From assembly GCA_900549235.1 (NCBI GenBank), contig URNT01000023.1:1-57413 (forward strand): a stretch of DNA of 57,413 bases. Direction: 5' to 3'. The position numbers and the translations under genes are program-made. A model generated the notes under the pieces. That model was not told the DNA's origin. It did not search any database and saw nothing but the letters and a program-made list of their open reading frames with translations. The DNA comes from an uncultured Clostridium sp. (GTDB lineage: Bacteria; Bacillota; Clostridia; Lachnospirales; Lachnospiraceae). Numbering within the stretch: position 1 is the first letter of the stretch; each line of letters begins with the position of its first letter. This document shows, piece by piece, positions 24,374 to 33,084 of this stretch.

Positions 24374-25123
24374 TTATGCTATTTTCAACAGATTCTGAAG
24401 GGCCTGCTCCCTTATGATTACCTCATAATGCTCCTGGAAATAAGCCTCTCCGGCAGCCTCGCCGTTTAACTTCACTGCGTACTCAGCCAGGATATTGCAT
24501 ATTCTGGAAAATTCAAGATCGGTGCAGCCCTCACGCTTTAACACCAGGTAATACTGACGGGTGCCTGGCTTCTTGTAAAGGGTATTCACTGCGCCGCAGA
24601 TATGGCCTGCGGCCTGTGCCGCTTCAAATACCCGGTCCAGCTGCTCAAAACGGAAGATCCGTATGCTGCTGACAGGCCGGCTCTGTCCGGCGGCTTCGGC
24701 CTGCTTCTTCGCCTCTTTCACCGTATCCGGCTCAAGGAAGGGAAGCTCCTCCTCCAGCATCCCCTCAAGGCCCTCGCCGGCGCCCTCCAAAAGCTCGCTT
24801 GCCAGCTGGGACAGCAGGGATTCGCCTTCCTCACTGAAGGGCGAGAACTTGGAGAACCGTGTATCCAGTTCCTCTGGGTCCTCGATCTTTGTGATCACCA
24901 GCATAATGCTTTCACCGGAAAGAGGAATGGCCTCAACCATAAGAGGGATGTCTTCAGCCTCAAAGCCCACCTCGCTGGAGGCCCTCTGGATCATCTCCCG
25001 AAACAGCTTTCTTGCCTTCTCCGTACCATAGGCAAGCTCGATCAGATTAATGTTGCGTGAGCTTAAATCAAAGCTCGTCAGGGTACAGCGTATTTGATTT
25101 TCATTGATTCGTTCTATCTTCAT
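24374..25123 (-). CDS. mecA: Adaptor protein MecA-like
   Basis: MecA adaptors deliver substrates to the ClpC/ClpP protease and control competence and stress proteins. The 249-residue protein starts MKIERINENQIRCTLTSFDL, as in MecA N-terminal substrate-binding domains, then has an acidic linker (Glu-rich, about 90-130). The C-terminal ClpC-binding half has FEQLDRVFEAAQ and YYLVLKREG. An AGGAAGTG site lies before the ATG at 25123. It is a single gene, convergent with DUF1858. Confidence 0.88.
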   Translation of the reverse strand: MKIERINENQIRCTLTSFDLSSRNINLIELAYGTEKARKLFREMIQRASSEVGFEAEDIPLMVEAIPLSGESIMLVITKIEDPEELDTRFSKFSPFSEEGESLLSQLASELLEGAGEGLEGMLEEELPFLEPDTVKEAKKQAEAAGQSRPVSSIRIFRFEQLDRVFEAAQAAGHICGAVNTLYKKPGTRQYYLVLKREGCTDLEFSRICNILAEYAVKLNGEAAGEAYFQEHYEVIIREQALQNLLKIA

Positions 25124-25327
25124 AGGATCACTTCCTGTTCTGTCTCTGATTGTAAATGATAGACTTCTACATTTTAAATATACTACAGAACCAGGGAAAA
25201 TATCAATGTAAATAAATGATTTTAATAAAAATTTTCGGTTTCAAATCCATATTTTATATAGACTATATACATTTTCACGTAACCAATGTATACTTTTATC
25301 TAGAGAGAGGTCTGCATCAAAGGAGGG

Positions 25328-26743
25328 ATGGATAAGGACACCATTTTATTTGGAAAATACAGACTGCTGCGCCAGGCAGGCTCCGGACGGAGCGGCACTG
25401 TGTGGCAGGCGCTTCACCTGGGCCTTGAGGAATACAGGGCGGTGAAGGTGGTTTCTAAATCCTCCAAAGATCCGGGAGATCTCCGCAGGGAGGCTCTGAT
25501 CCTTAAGGAATTGCGCCATCCAGGCATCCCCCTGGTATATGACCTGGAGGAGGACGAATATAATTTTTATCTTATTGAAGAATATCTTGAAGGCTGTTCT
25601 CTGTACTCTTATGTGACAGAGCATGGCATTCTTATGAAGGAAGAGGTGATCCGCTACGGATCGCAGCTTTGTTCTCTGGTAGATTACATGCATTCTGCAT
25701 GGAACGAACCCATACTGCATTTGGATATACAACCCAGAAACCTGATCCTTGGAAATGGTTCTATTAGGCTCATTGATTTTGAACATGCCGCCAGGCCCTT
25801 AAGGGCATATGAAGGCAGAGAGCGCTACGGAACCATGGGCTGCGCGGCCCCGGAACAATATACAGATGGCCGTACATTAGATGAAAGGACCGATGTTTAT
25901 GCCATTGGTGCGGTCCTCCGGTTTATGCTTTGCGGAACCCTGAGGGAAGGGGCGCGATGCCGGCAGGCGGATACAGAGCTTCTGGAAGAGATCATAGAAA
26001 AATGTATGGAGCCCGATATGGAACGGCGTTATCCGTCCGCGGGGGAGGTTTCCCGCGCCCTGGAGCGCCTGACTGCCGGGGCAGCAGCTGCCCGCTGTGA
26101 CCAAAGGGCAGATTCCTCTCTCAATCTGATCCTCACAGGCAGCAGGCCTGGGGCGGGGGTGACTCATCTGGCTTTTGGCCTGTGTCATTTTTTAAATCAA
26201 AAGGGCATAAAGGCGCTTTATGAGGAACACAGCCGTTCAAGGGCTGTGCTGACCATGGCGTGCCGGGACCGGCTGAGGCCGGATGATTACGGTATATACC
26301 GGATCTGCGGCTGCTCTATGAAGCCCTGGTACGGCCAGGCGGCAAAGCTGCCCTGCCCGGAGGATTATAAGGTGGTGATAAGAGATTTTGGCACCCGGTG
26401 GCAGGAGGCGGCCGGGGAGCAGAAAAAGAGAGGCGGCAGCTTCCTGTGCGTCTGCTGTGAAAGCCCCTGGGAACGGGGGAAGACGGAGCAGATGCTGGAG
26501 GAGCTTTGGGGCTTAAAGGAGCAGGCGCCTCTGGTGCTTGGGATCCGGGGCGGCAGCGCGGGGAAAGGAAAGGCATCAGGATACCGCGGATTTCCTGACC
26601 GCCAGCTGCGGGCCCGGCTTAAGAAAAACCATGTTTCGGTTGGAGTGATACCGGAGTACGGAAATCCATTCTGCCTGGAAAAAGAGGCGGAGGCCTTTTT
26701 TGAGGCCTTATGGAAGTACGCGGGAGAGAAGGGAAAGGCATGA
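25328..26743 (+). CDS. Protein kinase-like domain fused to a P-loop-like (SIMIBI) module
   Basis: Residues 10-245 form a Ser/Thr-kinase-like domain: glycine loop GSGRSGTV (18-25), Lys40 in YRAVK, the catalytic loop written HLDIQPRN (131-138) and DFE at 150-152 in place of DFG. The HRD Arg and the catalytic-loop Lys are missing, so phosphotransfer is uncertain. Residues 266-471 resemble a MinD/CpaE-type fold: GSRPGAGVTHL (271-281) where the Walker lysine is Val, and VVIRDFGT like a Walker B strand. No membrane segment is seen. It overlaps the next gene by 4 bases, and that gene encodes a similar P-loop-like module. Function unknown; Flp-pilus-type loci are a possible relative. Confidence 0.75.
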   Translation: MDKDTILFGKYRLLRQAGSGRSGTVWQALHLGLEEYRAVKVVSKSSKDPGDLRREALILKELRHPGIPLVYDLEEDEYNFYLIEEYLEGCSLYSYVTEHGILMKEEVIRYGSQLCSLVDYMHSAWNEPILHLDIQPRNLILGNGSIRLIDFEHAARPLRAYEGRERYGTMGCAAPEQYTDGRTLDERTDVYAIGAVLRFMLCGTLREGARCRQADTELLEEIIEKCMEPDMERRYPSAGEVSRALERLTAGAAAARCDQRADSSLNLILTGSRPGAGVTHLAFGLCHFLNQKGIKALYEEHSRSRAVLTMACRDRLRPDDYGIYRICGCSMKPWYGQAAKLPCPEDYKVVIRDFGTRWQEAAGEQKKRGGSFLCVCCESPWERGKTEQMLEELWGLKEQAPLVLGIRGGSAGKGKASGYRGFPDRQLRARLKKNHVSVGVIPEYGNPFCLEKEAEAFFEALWKYAGEKGKA

Positions 26744-27312
26744 AACAGGGCAGAGTGATCGGAATCGCAGGAGCGGGAAGGGGGACAGGAGCCACCCACC
26801 TGTGCATATGGATGGCAAATTATCTTTCTGGCTGCTGCGGGCGGCGCACTGCCGTTCTTCAGTGGAACAGCCACAGGGATTTTGAAGTGCTGGAACGGAT
26901 CTTTTTTGGAGCTTCCGGGGAGACGGGGATAAAGTACCGGCTCCTGGACGGGGTGTATTTTAAGCAGGCAAGCACTGACGTGCTGGCAGACTGCCTGGAG
27001 GAGGGATATGAAGAAATCCTCATTGATTTTGGGCAGCTTGAGAGCCGGATCCGGGGTGAATGGCTCAGATGCGGCGTCAGGATCCTGACTATATCCTTAG
27101 CGGAATGGAAGCTGGAGGCCTGTCTGGGGCTGCTTGTGAGGGAGGACGGACTGGGAAAGGGGTGGACTGGCGCTGTGGTATCAGGCAGCGAGGACACAAG
27201 AAAGCAATTAGAAAGACAGTTCGGAATCCGCCTGGAGCGGGTCCCGTTTTCAGCAGACGCGTTTTCAGTGGAGCGCAGGGATATGGACTGGTTTGAAAAA
27301 TTATTAAAATAA
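26740..27312 (+). CDS. P-loop-like (MinD/CpaE-like) protein without Walker lysine
   Basis: This 190-residue protein begins VIGIAGAGRGTGATHLCIWMANYL. It follows the ParA/MinD Walker A layout with Ala where the catalytic Lys should be, then Thr-His. Further on are EEILIDFGQ (Walker B-like) and RLERVPFSADAF, a MinD-like late strand. It parallels the C-terminal half of the upstream kinase fusion, so the two may be paralogues that pair. The start at 26740 gives an ATGA overlap. No catalytic function can be assigned. Confidence 0.65.
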   Translation: MKQGRVIGIAGAGRGTGATHLCIWMANYLSGCCGRRTAVLQWNSHRDFEVLERIFFGASGETGIKYRLLDGVYFKQASTDVLADCLEEGYEEILIDFGQLESRIRGEWLRCGVRILTISLAEWKLEACLGLLVREDGLGKGWTGAVVSGSEDTRKQLERQFGIRLERVPFSADAFSVERRDMDWFEKLLK

Positions 27313-27380
27313 AAGGTCAGAGCCTGTTTGGATATGTCACGATCTCCTTAAAAGGTCAGGCTCAGCCTTAAGAAAGGGTT

Positions 27381-27650
27381 ATGGAAACGAAAGATAAAAA
27401 AGAAAATTTTGATGAGGCCAGATGCCTGGATACATATCTGGAGGGCCTGAAACGGTATCAGAGCAAGGGTGTGCGGATCCTGGTTGACGGGATCGAGTGC
27501 GGGGAAGCCGGCTGGGAGCGCATCTTTGAACTAAAGGAGGACGGCGGCTTTTATATGGGGGATTTTGTAAGGGCGGAGCAGGGAGTCCTGCGGGAAATCC
27601 GCTTTGAAAAGACTTACAGACCATTTATCCCTTCACAGACAGCGATATAA
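27381..27650 (+). CDS. Small hypothetical protein downstream of the kinase/P-loop-like pair
   Basis: This is an 89-residue, soluble, mixed-charge protein. It starts METKDKKENFDEARCLDTYLEG-like and ends in a basic FEKTYRPF segment. I do not recognise the family. AAGAAAGGG precedes the ATG. It follows the P-loop-like gene after 68 bases and is closed by a strong terminator, so it probably belongs to the same transcript. Sequence like YMGDFVRAEQGVLREIRF suggests a small beta-rich fold. Confidence 0.6.
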   Translation: METKDKKENFDEARCLDTYLEGLKRYQSKGVRILVDGIECGEAGWERIFELKEDGGFYMGDFVRAEQGVLREIRFEKTYRPFIPSQTAI

Positions 27651-27660
27651 GAAGGTAAAG

Positions 27661-27741
27661 AAAAAAGGGAAGCTCCCGCTGCCGTGCAGAGTACCATCTC
27701 GCCTGTGCAGCCAAACAGCAGCAGGAGGAGCTCCCTTTTTT
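27661..27741 (+). terminator. Strong terminator of the kinase/P-loop-like cluster
   Basis: The AAAAAAGGGAAGCTCC arm pairs with GGAGCTCCCTTTTTT, enclosing CGCTGC/GCAGC pairs and an inner hairpin. It has the form of a bidirectional terminator. Confidence 0.88.
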
Positions 27742-27851
27742 CTGTTCCTTTAAAACACCTGGAGCCCTACCGTAAATCGTAAAGATTTCTTTGAGCCGTA
27801 ACGGGCATTTTATGATAAAATGAATCTATCATAATATGTTCGGAGGACAGG

Positions 27852-29543
27852 ATGAATCGAAGACAACAACGAAGAAGAAGACGGCGGGGCTGCGGCCCGG
27901 CAGCCATACTGGTATTTCTCACCCTCCTTTTTGCCGGGGGGATCGGAGGCGGCTTACTGGTACGCAGATTTCTCCCTTCTGCAGAGCTGGCAGATAAGAG
28001 CGGGATCTTCAATATAAAGGACGGCCGCGTGGCCATCCTTCTTGACAATGAGCTTCAGGAGGCAAGGGGGATCTATGAGGACGGACAGGTCTACCTTCCC
28101 GTCAGCTGGGTCAATGAACAGCTCAATGAGCGTTTTTACTGGGATGAGGGGGAGCAGCTGCTGGTATACGCCCTTCCGGATTCCATCGTATACGCAGATG
28201 AAACTACGGAGGGGGACAACGGCCCCCTGATCCGGGTGACTTCAGAGGGGATGTATTTGTCTCTGGGCCTGGTGTTGAATTATACGGACATCCGGGCAGA
28301 GTCCTTTGACACCAGCCAGATCAAGCGGGTGTATATCGATACCTCCTGGGAGCCCATTTCCAGGTCCAAGGTCAGAAAGCAGGGCTATGTCAGGGAACGG
28401 GGCGGCATAAAGAGTCCTATTATCACTGAGTGTCAAAAAGGTGACCAGGTGACGGTTCTTGAGCGGATGGAGAAGTGGTCCCGGGTGAGAACGGAGGACG
28501 GCTACACCGGCTATATTGAAAACCGCCGTCTTGGACAGGCAGAGGAGGTTACCCTGACCAGTGACTTTGAGGCTCCTGTCTATACCAGCATTTCCATGGA
28601 TGAAAAGATCAGCCTGGGCTTTCACCAGGTTACCACAAAGGAGGCAAACTCCACCCTGGACCGTTACGCGGCTAATACAAAGGGAATGAATGTGATTGTG
28701 CCTACCTGGTTCAACGTGGTAAGCAGCGACGGCACCTATACCTCTCTTGCAAGCAGAGCTTATGTGGACCGGGCCCATGAGCTGGGGCTTCAGGTCTGGG
28801 CCATGGTGGAAAATGTAAGTACAGAGGAAAGCGTGAAAAATCTGGATACAAAGGTGCTTATGTCTTCTACCACCTCCAGAAAGAAGCTGATCGAAAAACT
28901 GATGCAGGAGGCGGATACCTATGGCTTTGACGGCTTTAACCTGGATTTTGAGAGCCTGAAGGCAGAGGCGGGGCCTCATTATGTCCAGTTCATCCGGGAG
29001 CTTTCTGTGTCCTGCCGAAACAAAGGCCTGGTGCTTTCTGTGGATAATTATGTGCCCAGTACCTACACCGCTTTTTACAACAGGAAGGAGCAGGGAATCG
29101 TAGCCGATTATGTGATCGTCATGGGATATGACGAGCATTATGCGGGAGGCGAGGCGGGCTCCGTATCCTCGATTTCCTATGTACGGGACGGCATTGAAAA
29201 CACATTAAAAGAGGTGCCCAGGGAAAAGGTGATCAACGCGGTGCCATTTTATACCCGTATATGGACAAATAAGGACGGAAAGACCACTTCAAAGGCCTAC
29301 GGTATCAAAGACGCGGCCGCATGGGTGGAGGAAAATGGAGTAGAGCTTACATGGGATGACACCCTGGGACAGTATTACGGTGAACTTACAGGGGAGAACG
29401 GACAGCAGTCCATCTGGATGGAGGAGGCACGTTCCCTTGGACTTAAGATGGATGTGATCCGTGAGCATGATCTGGCAGGAGTGGCCTGCTGGAAGCTGGG
29501 CTTTGAGCCGGAGGAGATCTGGGACGTGATTTCCTGGGAATAA
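27852..29543 (+). CDS. GH18-type glycoside hydrolase with SH3 domain, membrane-anchored
   Basis: This 563-residue envelope enzyme is similar to YaaH/chitinase-like spore or cell-wall hydrolases. It has a very Arg-rich N-terminus, one membrane helix (about 17-40) and a copper-amine-oxidase-N-like segment (about 60-120). A bacterial SH3 domain follows (about 170-230, VLERMEKWSRVRTEDG-like). The family 18 barrel begins near 255. The catalytic strand reads FDGFNLDFES (about 358-367), where the final Glu is the acid, and VMGYDEHYAG and VNAVPFYTR-like motifs follow. It acts outside the membrane. CGGAGGACAGG precedes the ATG. Confidence 0.87.
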   Translation: MNRRQQRRRRRRGCGPAAILVFLTLLFAGGIGGGLLVRRFLPSAELADKSGIFNIKDGRVAILLDNELQEARGIYEDGQVYLPVSWVNEQLNERFYWDEGEQLLVYALPDSIVYADETTEGDNGPLIRVTSEGMYLSLGLVLNYTDIRAESFDTSQIKRVYIDTSWEPISRSKVRKQGYVRERGGIKSPIITECQKGDQVTVLERMEKWSRVRTEDGYTGYIENRRLGQAEEVTLTSDFEAPVYTSISMDEKISLGFHQVTTKEANSTLDRYAANTKGMNVIVPTWFNVVSSDGTYTSLASRAYVDRAHELGLQVWAMVENVSTEESVKNLDTKVLMSSTTSRKKLIEKLMQEADTYGFDGFNLDFESLKAEAGPHYVQFIRELSVSCRNKGLVLSVDNYVPSTYTAFYNRKEQGIVADYVIVMGYDEHYAGGEAGSVSSISYVRDGIENTLKEVPREKVINAVPFYTRIWTNKDGKTTSKAYGIKDAAAWVEENGVELTWDDTLGQYYGELTGENGQQSIWMEEARSLGLKMDVIREHDLAGVACWKLGFEPEEIWDVISWE

Positions 29544-29559
29544 AAAAGGGGGAAGCGCC

Positions 29560-31023
29560 ATGAAGAAATGGATTTGGGAAGCGGGACTGATGGCAGGAGG
29601 GGTCCTTCTGGCCCTGTCAGGCTGCAGTAAGGAAACAGGGAGCAGGCAGCCGGAAACGGAGTATGGCACTGCTGCTTATCCGGAAGGAAGTGAGACGCCG
29701 GAGCAGACAGAAAAGCCCACCCATGAAAGCCCGGAGGAGATCGCTCCCTTTCCGAACCCGGAGGAGGAGAAGCCGGCGGAGGATATGGAGGGGGGATGGC
29801 GGATCGCCTTTATGACAGACATCCACTATTTTTCCAGGGATCTGACGGATATGGGAGAACGGTTTCAGGCAGAAACGGAATACGGAGACGGGAAGCTCAC
29901 CAGTTATGTGTGGGAGATCACAGAGGCTGCCTTTGAGGATCTGAAGCTGGTGAACCCGGATGTGCTGGTGATCGGAGGGGATCTGAGCTTTCAGGGAGAA
30001 TATGAAAGCCATGAGGCCCTGGCGGAAAAGCTGGATGAGGTGGAAGCCTCGGGTATTCCGGTAGTGGTGATCCCTGGGAATCACGATATTAACAACCCCA
30101 GTGCCGCCCGGTATTCCGGGAAGGACCGGTATCCGGCAGAGCCGGCTTCTCCGGAGGATTTTGTGCAGATCTATGAGGAATTTGGCTACCGGGAGGCGGC
30201 GGACAGGGATACGGCTTCCTTAAGCTATACCTATGATCTGGGGCCCTCCATGCGCCTTCTGATGCTGGACAGCTGTCAGTATGAGCCCAGGAACCGGGTA
30301 GGGGGCATGATCTCCACCGAGACCTACGAATGGATCCGTAAGGAACTCGTAAAGGCCAGTGAGGATGAGGTGTGTCTGATCCCCGTGGCCCATCATAATC
30401 TTCTTGAGGAAAGCCGGGTATATGCCAAGGACTGCACCATTGAGCACAGCGAGGAGCTGATCGATTTGCTGGAGGGGCAGAATCTTCCTCTTTTCCTTAG
30501 CGGCCACCTTCATGTACAGCATTTTATGCAGAACAATGATATGGGAATTCACGAGATCGTCACCAGTTCCCTGTCCACGCCGCCCTGCCAGTACGGGGTA
30601 TTGGAGTACCGGGAAGACGATACATTTTCTTACCACACAAGACAGGTGGATATGGAAAAATGGGCCAGAAGAAATAAAAGTACAGATGAAAACCTGCTGA
30701 ATTTCAACACCTACAGCCAGGCTCTGCTAAAGCGGATCTTTTACAATCAGGCATATGGGGAAATGAAAGACAGCAAAGAGGGGGCGCCGGGAGGCATTTT
30801 TGTAAAGCTCACAGAGGAAGAAAAGGATCAGATGGCCTTGGTATACGGAGAGATCAAGGCCGCCTATTACGGGGGAAATGCCATGGAGGCAGTGGAAAAG
30901 GCCTCCAGGGAGCCGGGCTATCAGCTGTGGAGCCAATACTGCTACCCCATTATCCCATATGAATACCTGGAATATATGATTGAGGATGGAGTACGGGATT
31001 ATAACGGACTGACGGTGGAGTAG
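29560..31023 (+). CDS. Calcineurin-like metallophosphoesterase lipoprotein
   Basis: This 487-residue extracellular lipoprotein has the lipobox LSGC (Cys near 23) after a hydrophobic signal and a Pro/Glu-rich linker of about 60 residues. The metal-binding motifs are AFMTDIHYF, VIGGDLSFQGE, VIPGNHDI, PVAHHN and LSGHLHVQHF, the full set for a dimetal phosphoesterase. Substrate is unknown. It starts 16 bases after the GH18 gene, suggesting a common envelope role. Confidence 0.9.
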   Translation: MKKWIWEAGLMAGGVLLALSGCSKETGSRQPETEYGTAAYPEGSETPEQTEKPTHESPEEIAPFPNPEEEKPAEDMEGGWRIAFMTDIHYFSRDLTDMGERFQAETEYGDGKLTSYVWEITEAAFEDLKLVNPDVLVIGGDLSFQGEYESHEALAEKLDEVEASGIPVVVIPGNHDINNPSAARYSGKDRYPAEPASPEDFVQIYEEFGYREAADRDTASLSYTYDLGPSMRLLMLDSCQYEPRNRVGGMISTETYEWIRKELVKASEDEVCLIPVAHHNLLEESRVYAKDCTIEHSEELIDLLEGQNLPLFLSGHLHVQHFMQNNDMGIHEIVTSSLSTPPCQYGVLEYREDDTFSYHTRQVDMEKWARRNKSTDENLLNFNTYSQALLKRIFYNQAYGEMKDSKEGAPGGIFVKLTEEEKDQMALVYGEIKAAYYGGNAMEAVEKASREPGYQLWSQYCYPIIPYEYLEYMIEDGVRDYNGLTVE

Positions 31024-31262
31024 TCTGGAATTTTAAGAAGGAAGGTGAATATACTGGAATAAAGCCTAGAGCGGCCTAGAGCCTGTTTGAAAATTCATTC
31101 CCGCCATCTGCACGTCCCACTTCGCGGCATATCCCGGCCGGATTCAGTCAGCGTAGCCCGCTACGCCTCCTTCATCTAACCGAGATCTCCCACAAAGCGG
31201 AACGCACAGCTGTCAGAAAGCAATTTTCAAACACGCTCTAGGGGCCGTACAGGGAGGAATCG
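31024..31262. other. Gap between phosphoesterase and amidase genes
   Basis: This 239-base gap holds the MITE-like inverted repeat at 31075-31242 and a short duplicated CCTAGAGC just before it (from about 31065). The amidase ribosome site CAGGGAGGAAT follows the repeat directly. Confidence 0.8.
31075..31242. repeat. MITE-like long imperfect inverted repeat
   Basis: The ends match in inverted orientation: CCTAGAGCCTGTTTGAAAATT on the left and its reverse complement, with one mismatch, on the right. The similarity continues inward for some 60 bases per arm with scattered changes, around a central GCGTAGCCCGCTACGC hairpin. No coding potential is seen. Size and termini fit a miniature inverted-repeat element; the transcript would fold into a long hairpin. 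Confidence 0.75.
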
Positions 31263-31982
31263 ATGAAGCAGTCCTTGTGGCAGACACTGATGGGAATCTG
31301 TCTCCTAGCCGTGGTGGCTCTGCTGTCCTGGCAGGCAGACCGGCTGGTGCCGGTGGAGAACGGACAGATAAAAGCCGCCAGGGACCGGCCGGTGGTGGTT
31401 CTGGATGCAGGCCATGGCGGCAATGATCCAGGAAAGGTGGGAACCGGCGGACAGCTTGAAAAGGATATAAATCTGGCTATTACAGAACGTCTGAAGGAGT
31501 ACCTGGAGGCCTCGGACGTAGAGGTGGTGCTTACACGAGAAAAGGATGAGGCCCTTTATTCTGCCGGGGCCAGCCATAAGAAAATGTCTGATATGAAGCA
31601 GCGCTGCGAGATCATCCGTCAGGCAGAGCCGGATCTGGCAGTCAGCATCCATCAGAACAGCTACCACGAGGAAAATGTATCCGGCGGTCAGGTATTTTAC
31701 TACAAGGATTCTGAAAAGGGCAGGCGCCTGGCCCAGATCCTTCAGAGCCGGTTTGACTATGTGCTGGGAGAAGGAAACCGGAGGAAGGAAAAGGCCAATG
31801 ACAGCTACTATCTGCTGATGCATGTGAAGGCACCCATCGTCATTGTAGAATGCGGCTTCTTAAGCAACCCTGCCGAAGCGGGGAAGCTGGAGGATAAGGA
31901 GTACCAGGATCGGATGGCCTGGACCATCCATATGGGGATCATGGAGTATCTGAATACCCAGGAGCCCGGGAAGGGGATATGA
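31263..31982 (+). CDS. cwlD: N-acetylmuramoyl-L-alanine amidase, CwlD type
   Basis: This zinc amidase cuts the amide between MurNAc and the peptide. The 239-residue protein has a membrane/signal helix (about 9-22) and an Amidase_3 domain with zinc ligands His51 (DAGHGG), Glu66 (QLEKDIN) and the SIHQNS His, and the catalytic Glu in VECGFLSN. Size and lack of wall-binding repeats fit CwlD, which makes muramic lactam in the spore cortex. It may share the envelope gene group upstream, though the inverted repeat separates them. Confidence 0.9.
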   Translation: MKQSLWQTLMGICLLAVVALLSWQADRLVPVENGQIKAARDRPVVVLDAGHGGNDPGKVGTGGQLEKDINLAITERLKEYLEASDVEVVLTREKDEALYSAGASHKKMSDMKQRCEIIRQAEPDLAVSIHQNSYHEENVSGGQVFYYKDSEKGRRLAQILQSRFDYVLGEGNRRKEKANDSYYLLMHVKAPIVIVECGFLSNPAEAGKLEDKEYQDRMAWTIHMGIMEYLNTQEPGKGI

Positions 31983-32039
31983 AAGAAGTCTAAAAAATAC
32001 ATCTGCCCATGCCTTTTCCACGTCAGAATGCATCTGGTA

Positions 32040-33083
32040 TCAATAATGCCTCACATCCCCCGCTTTCCGTATCCTCTCAACCACCTCTTTCCCCTCCTCG
32101 CTCATCAGATACCTAAGCGTACAGTCCGGCACCATTTCCCGGAGGGAGTTAAAGTCCCCTTTCTTGATACATTCCCTTACCACAGAAGCGCTGACGGGCC
32201 GCCCCCCTGCTTCTTTTCTGGGAAGGATGATGCACTGGATGCCGTTTGCGGGCAGGGCCTGGCACATGATCTGGTTGTAGAGCCCTGTTACCAGGCTGGT
32301 GGGTTCTTCACCTACATAGCGCCTGGTGATGGACAGGGAGCGGGCGATTTTTTGAAAGACGGCCAGATCCAGCCTTGCGTGGCTTTCAATGACGGTGGTT
32401 TCATCCTTTAAAAAGTAGCTTGGAAAGGTGGCGCTGCTGATGATGTAGGGGCCGCTGTCATGGCAGATGACATTGGGAAGATGGGAGACGCCTTCTAAAA
32501 CCAGCCGTTTTCGCACAGAAAAGGGGAAAAGGCTGGCATCCTCACTGACAATAAAGAGATGGAGGGTGTCACATTCTGCTGCCGCTTTTTCGGCAAGATA
32601 CTGGTGGCCCAGGGTAAATGGATTGGCATTCATAACCAGCGCGCCGGAGATTCCTTCGGTTTTAAATTGTGACAGACGGGACAGGTAATCAGAAAAGCCG
32701 TTCCGTCTGTTTTCCATAAATACAAGCCGTTCATTGACACGGGCAATTTCGTAAAATCCCAGGTTTTCAAAAAATCGGGAGGAATCGATTTTTGTATAAA
32801 GAAAGAGATGGACATTGCCCCGGCTGCACTGCACCTCCATCAGATGGGTCATAATCTCATTCATAAGGCCTTCTCCCTGGTGGGCGCTGCTTACGGCCAG
32901 GCAGCGCAGGGTGTTCCCAAAGCAGCTTCCGGTGGCGATGACCCGGTATTCTTCGTCATACATGGCGCAGATATAATCCAGGTTGGCGTCCTGGCGGATG
33001 CCTTCCTGCTCTAAAAGCTCCCGGACCTGGGTAAGAGCGGTCCGGTCGGTGGGGTATACCCTGGATATAAAATAGTCGGACAT
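32040..33083 (-). CDS. citC: [Citrate (pro-3S)-lyase] ligase
   Basis: This acetylates the citrate-lyase prosthetic group, activating the enzyme. The 347-residue protein has an N-terminal GNAT-like part and a nucleotidyltransferase part starting MNANPFTLGHQYLAEKA, with FPFSVRKRL and ASVVREC following. The start was set at the ATG at 33083, whose GTGAGGA site lies in the end of citXG; a GTG at 33095 would overlap. The minus-strand order is LysR gene, citXG, citC. Confidence 0.93.
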   Translation of the reverse strand: MSDYFISRVYPTDRTALTQVRELLEQEGIRQDANLDYICAMYDEEYRVIATGSCFGNTLRCLAVSSAHQGEGLMNEIMTHLMEVQCSRGNVHLFLYTKIDSSRFFENLGFYEIARVNERLVFMENRRNGFSDYLSRLSQFKTEGISGALVMNANPFTLGHQYLAEKAAAECDTLHLFIVSEDASLFPFSVRKRLVLEGVSHLPNVICHDSGPYIISSATFPSYFLKDETTVIESHARLDLAVFQKIARSLSITRRYVGEEPTSLVTGLYNQIMCQALPANGIQCIILPRKEAGGRPVSASVVRECIKKGDFNSLREMVPDCTLRYLMSEEGKEVVERIRKAGDVRHY

Positions 33084-33084
33084 A

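Noticed and set aside
25200..25327. Possible riboswitch before the kinase-like gene
   Set aside because: The gap is A+T-rich with no conserved aptamer sequence that I recognise.
28242..29138. 298-residue minus-strand reading frame
   Set aside because: It is antisense to the GH18 hydrolase, whose domains are clear, and has no family features.
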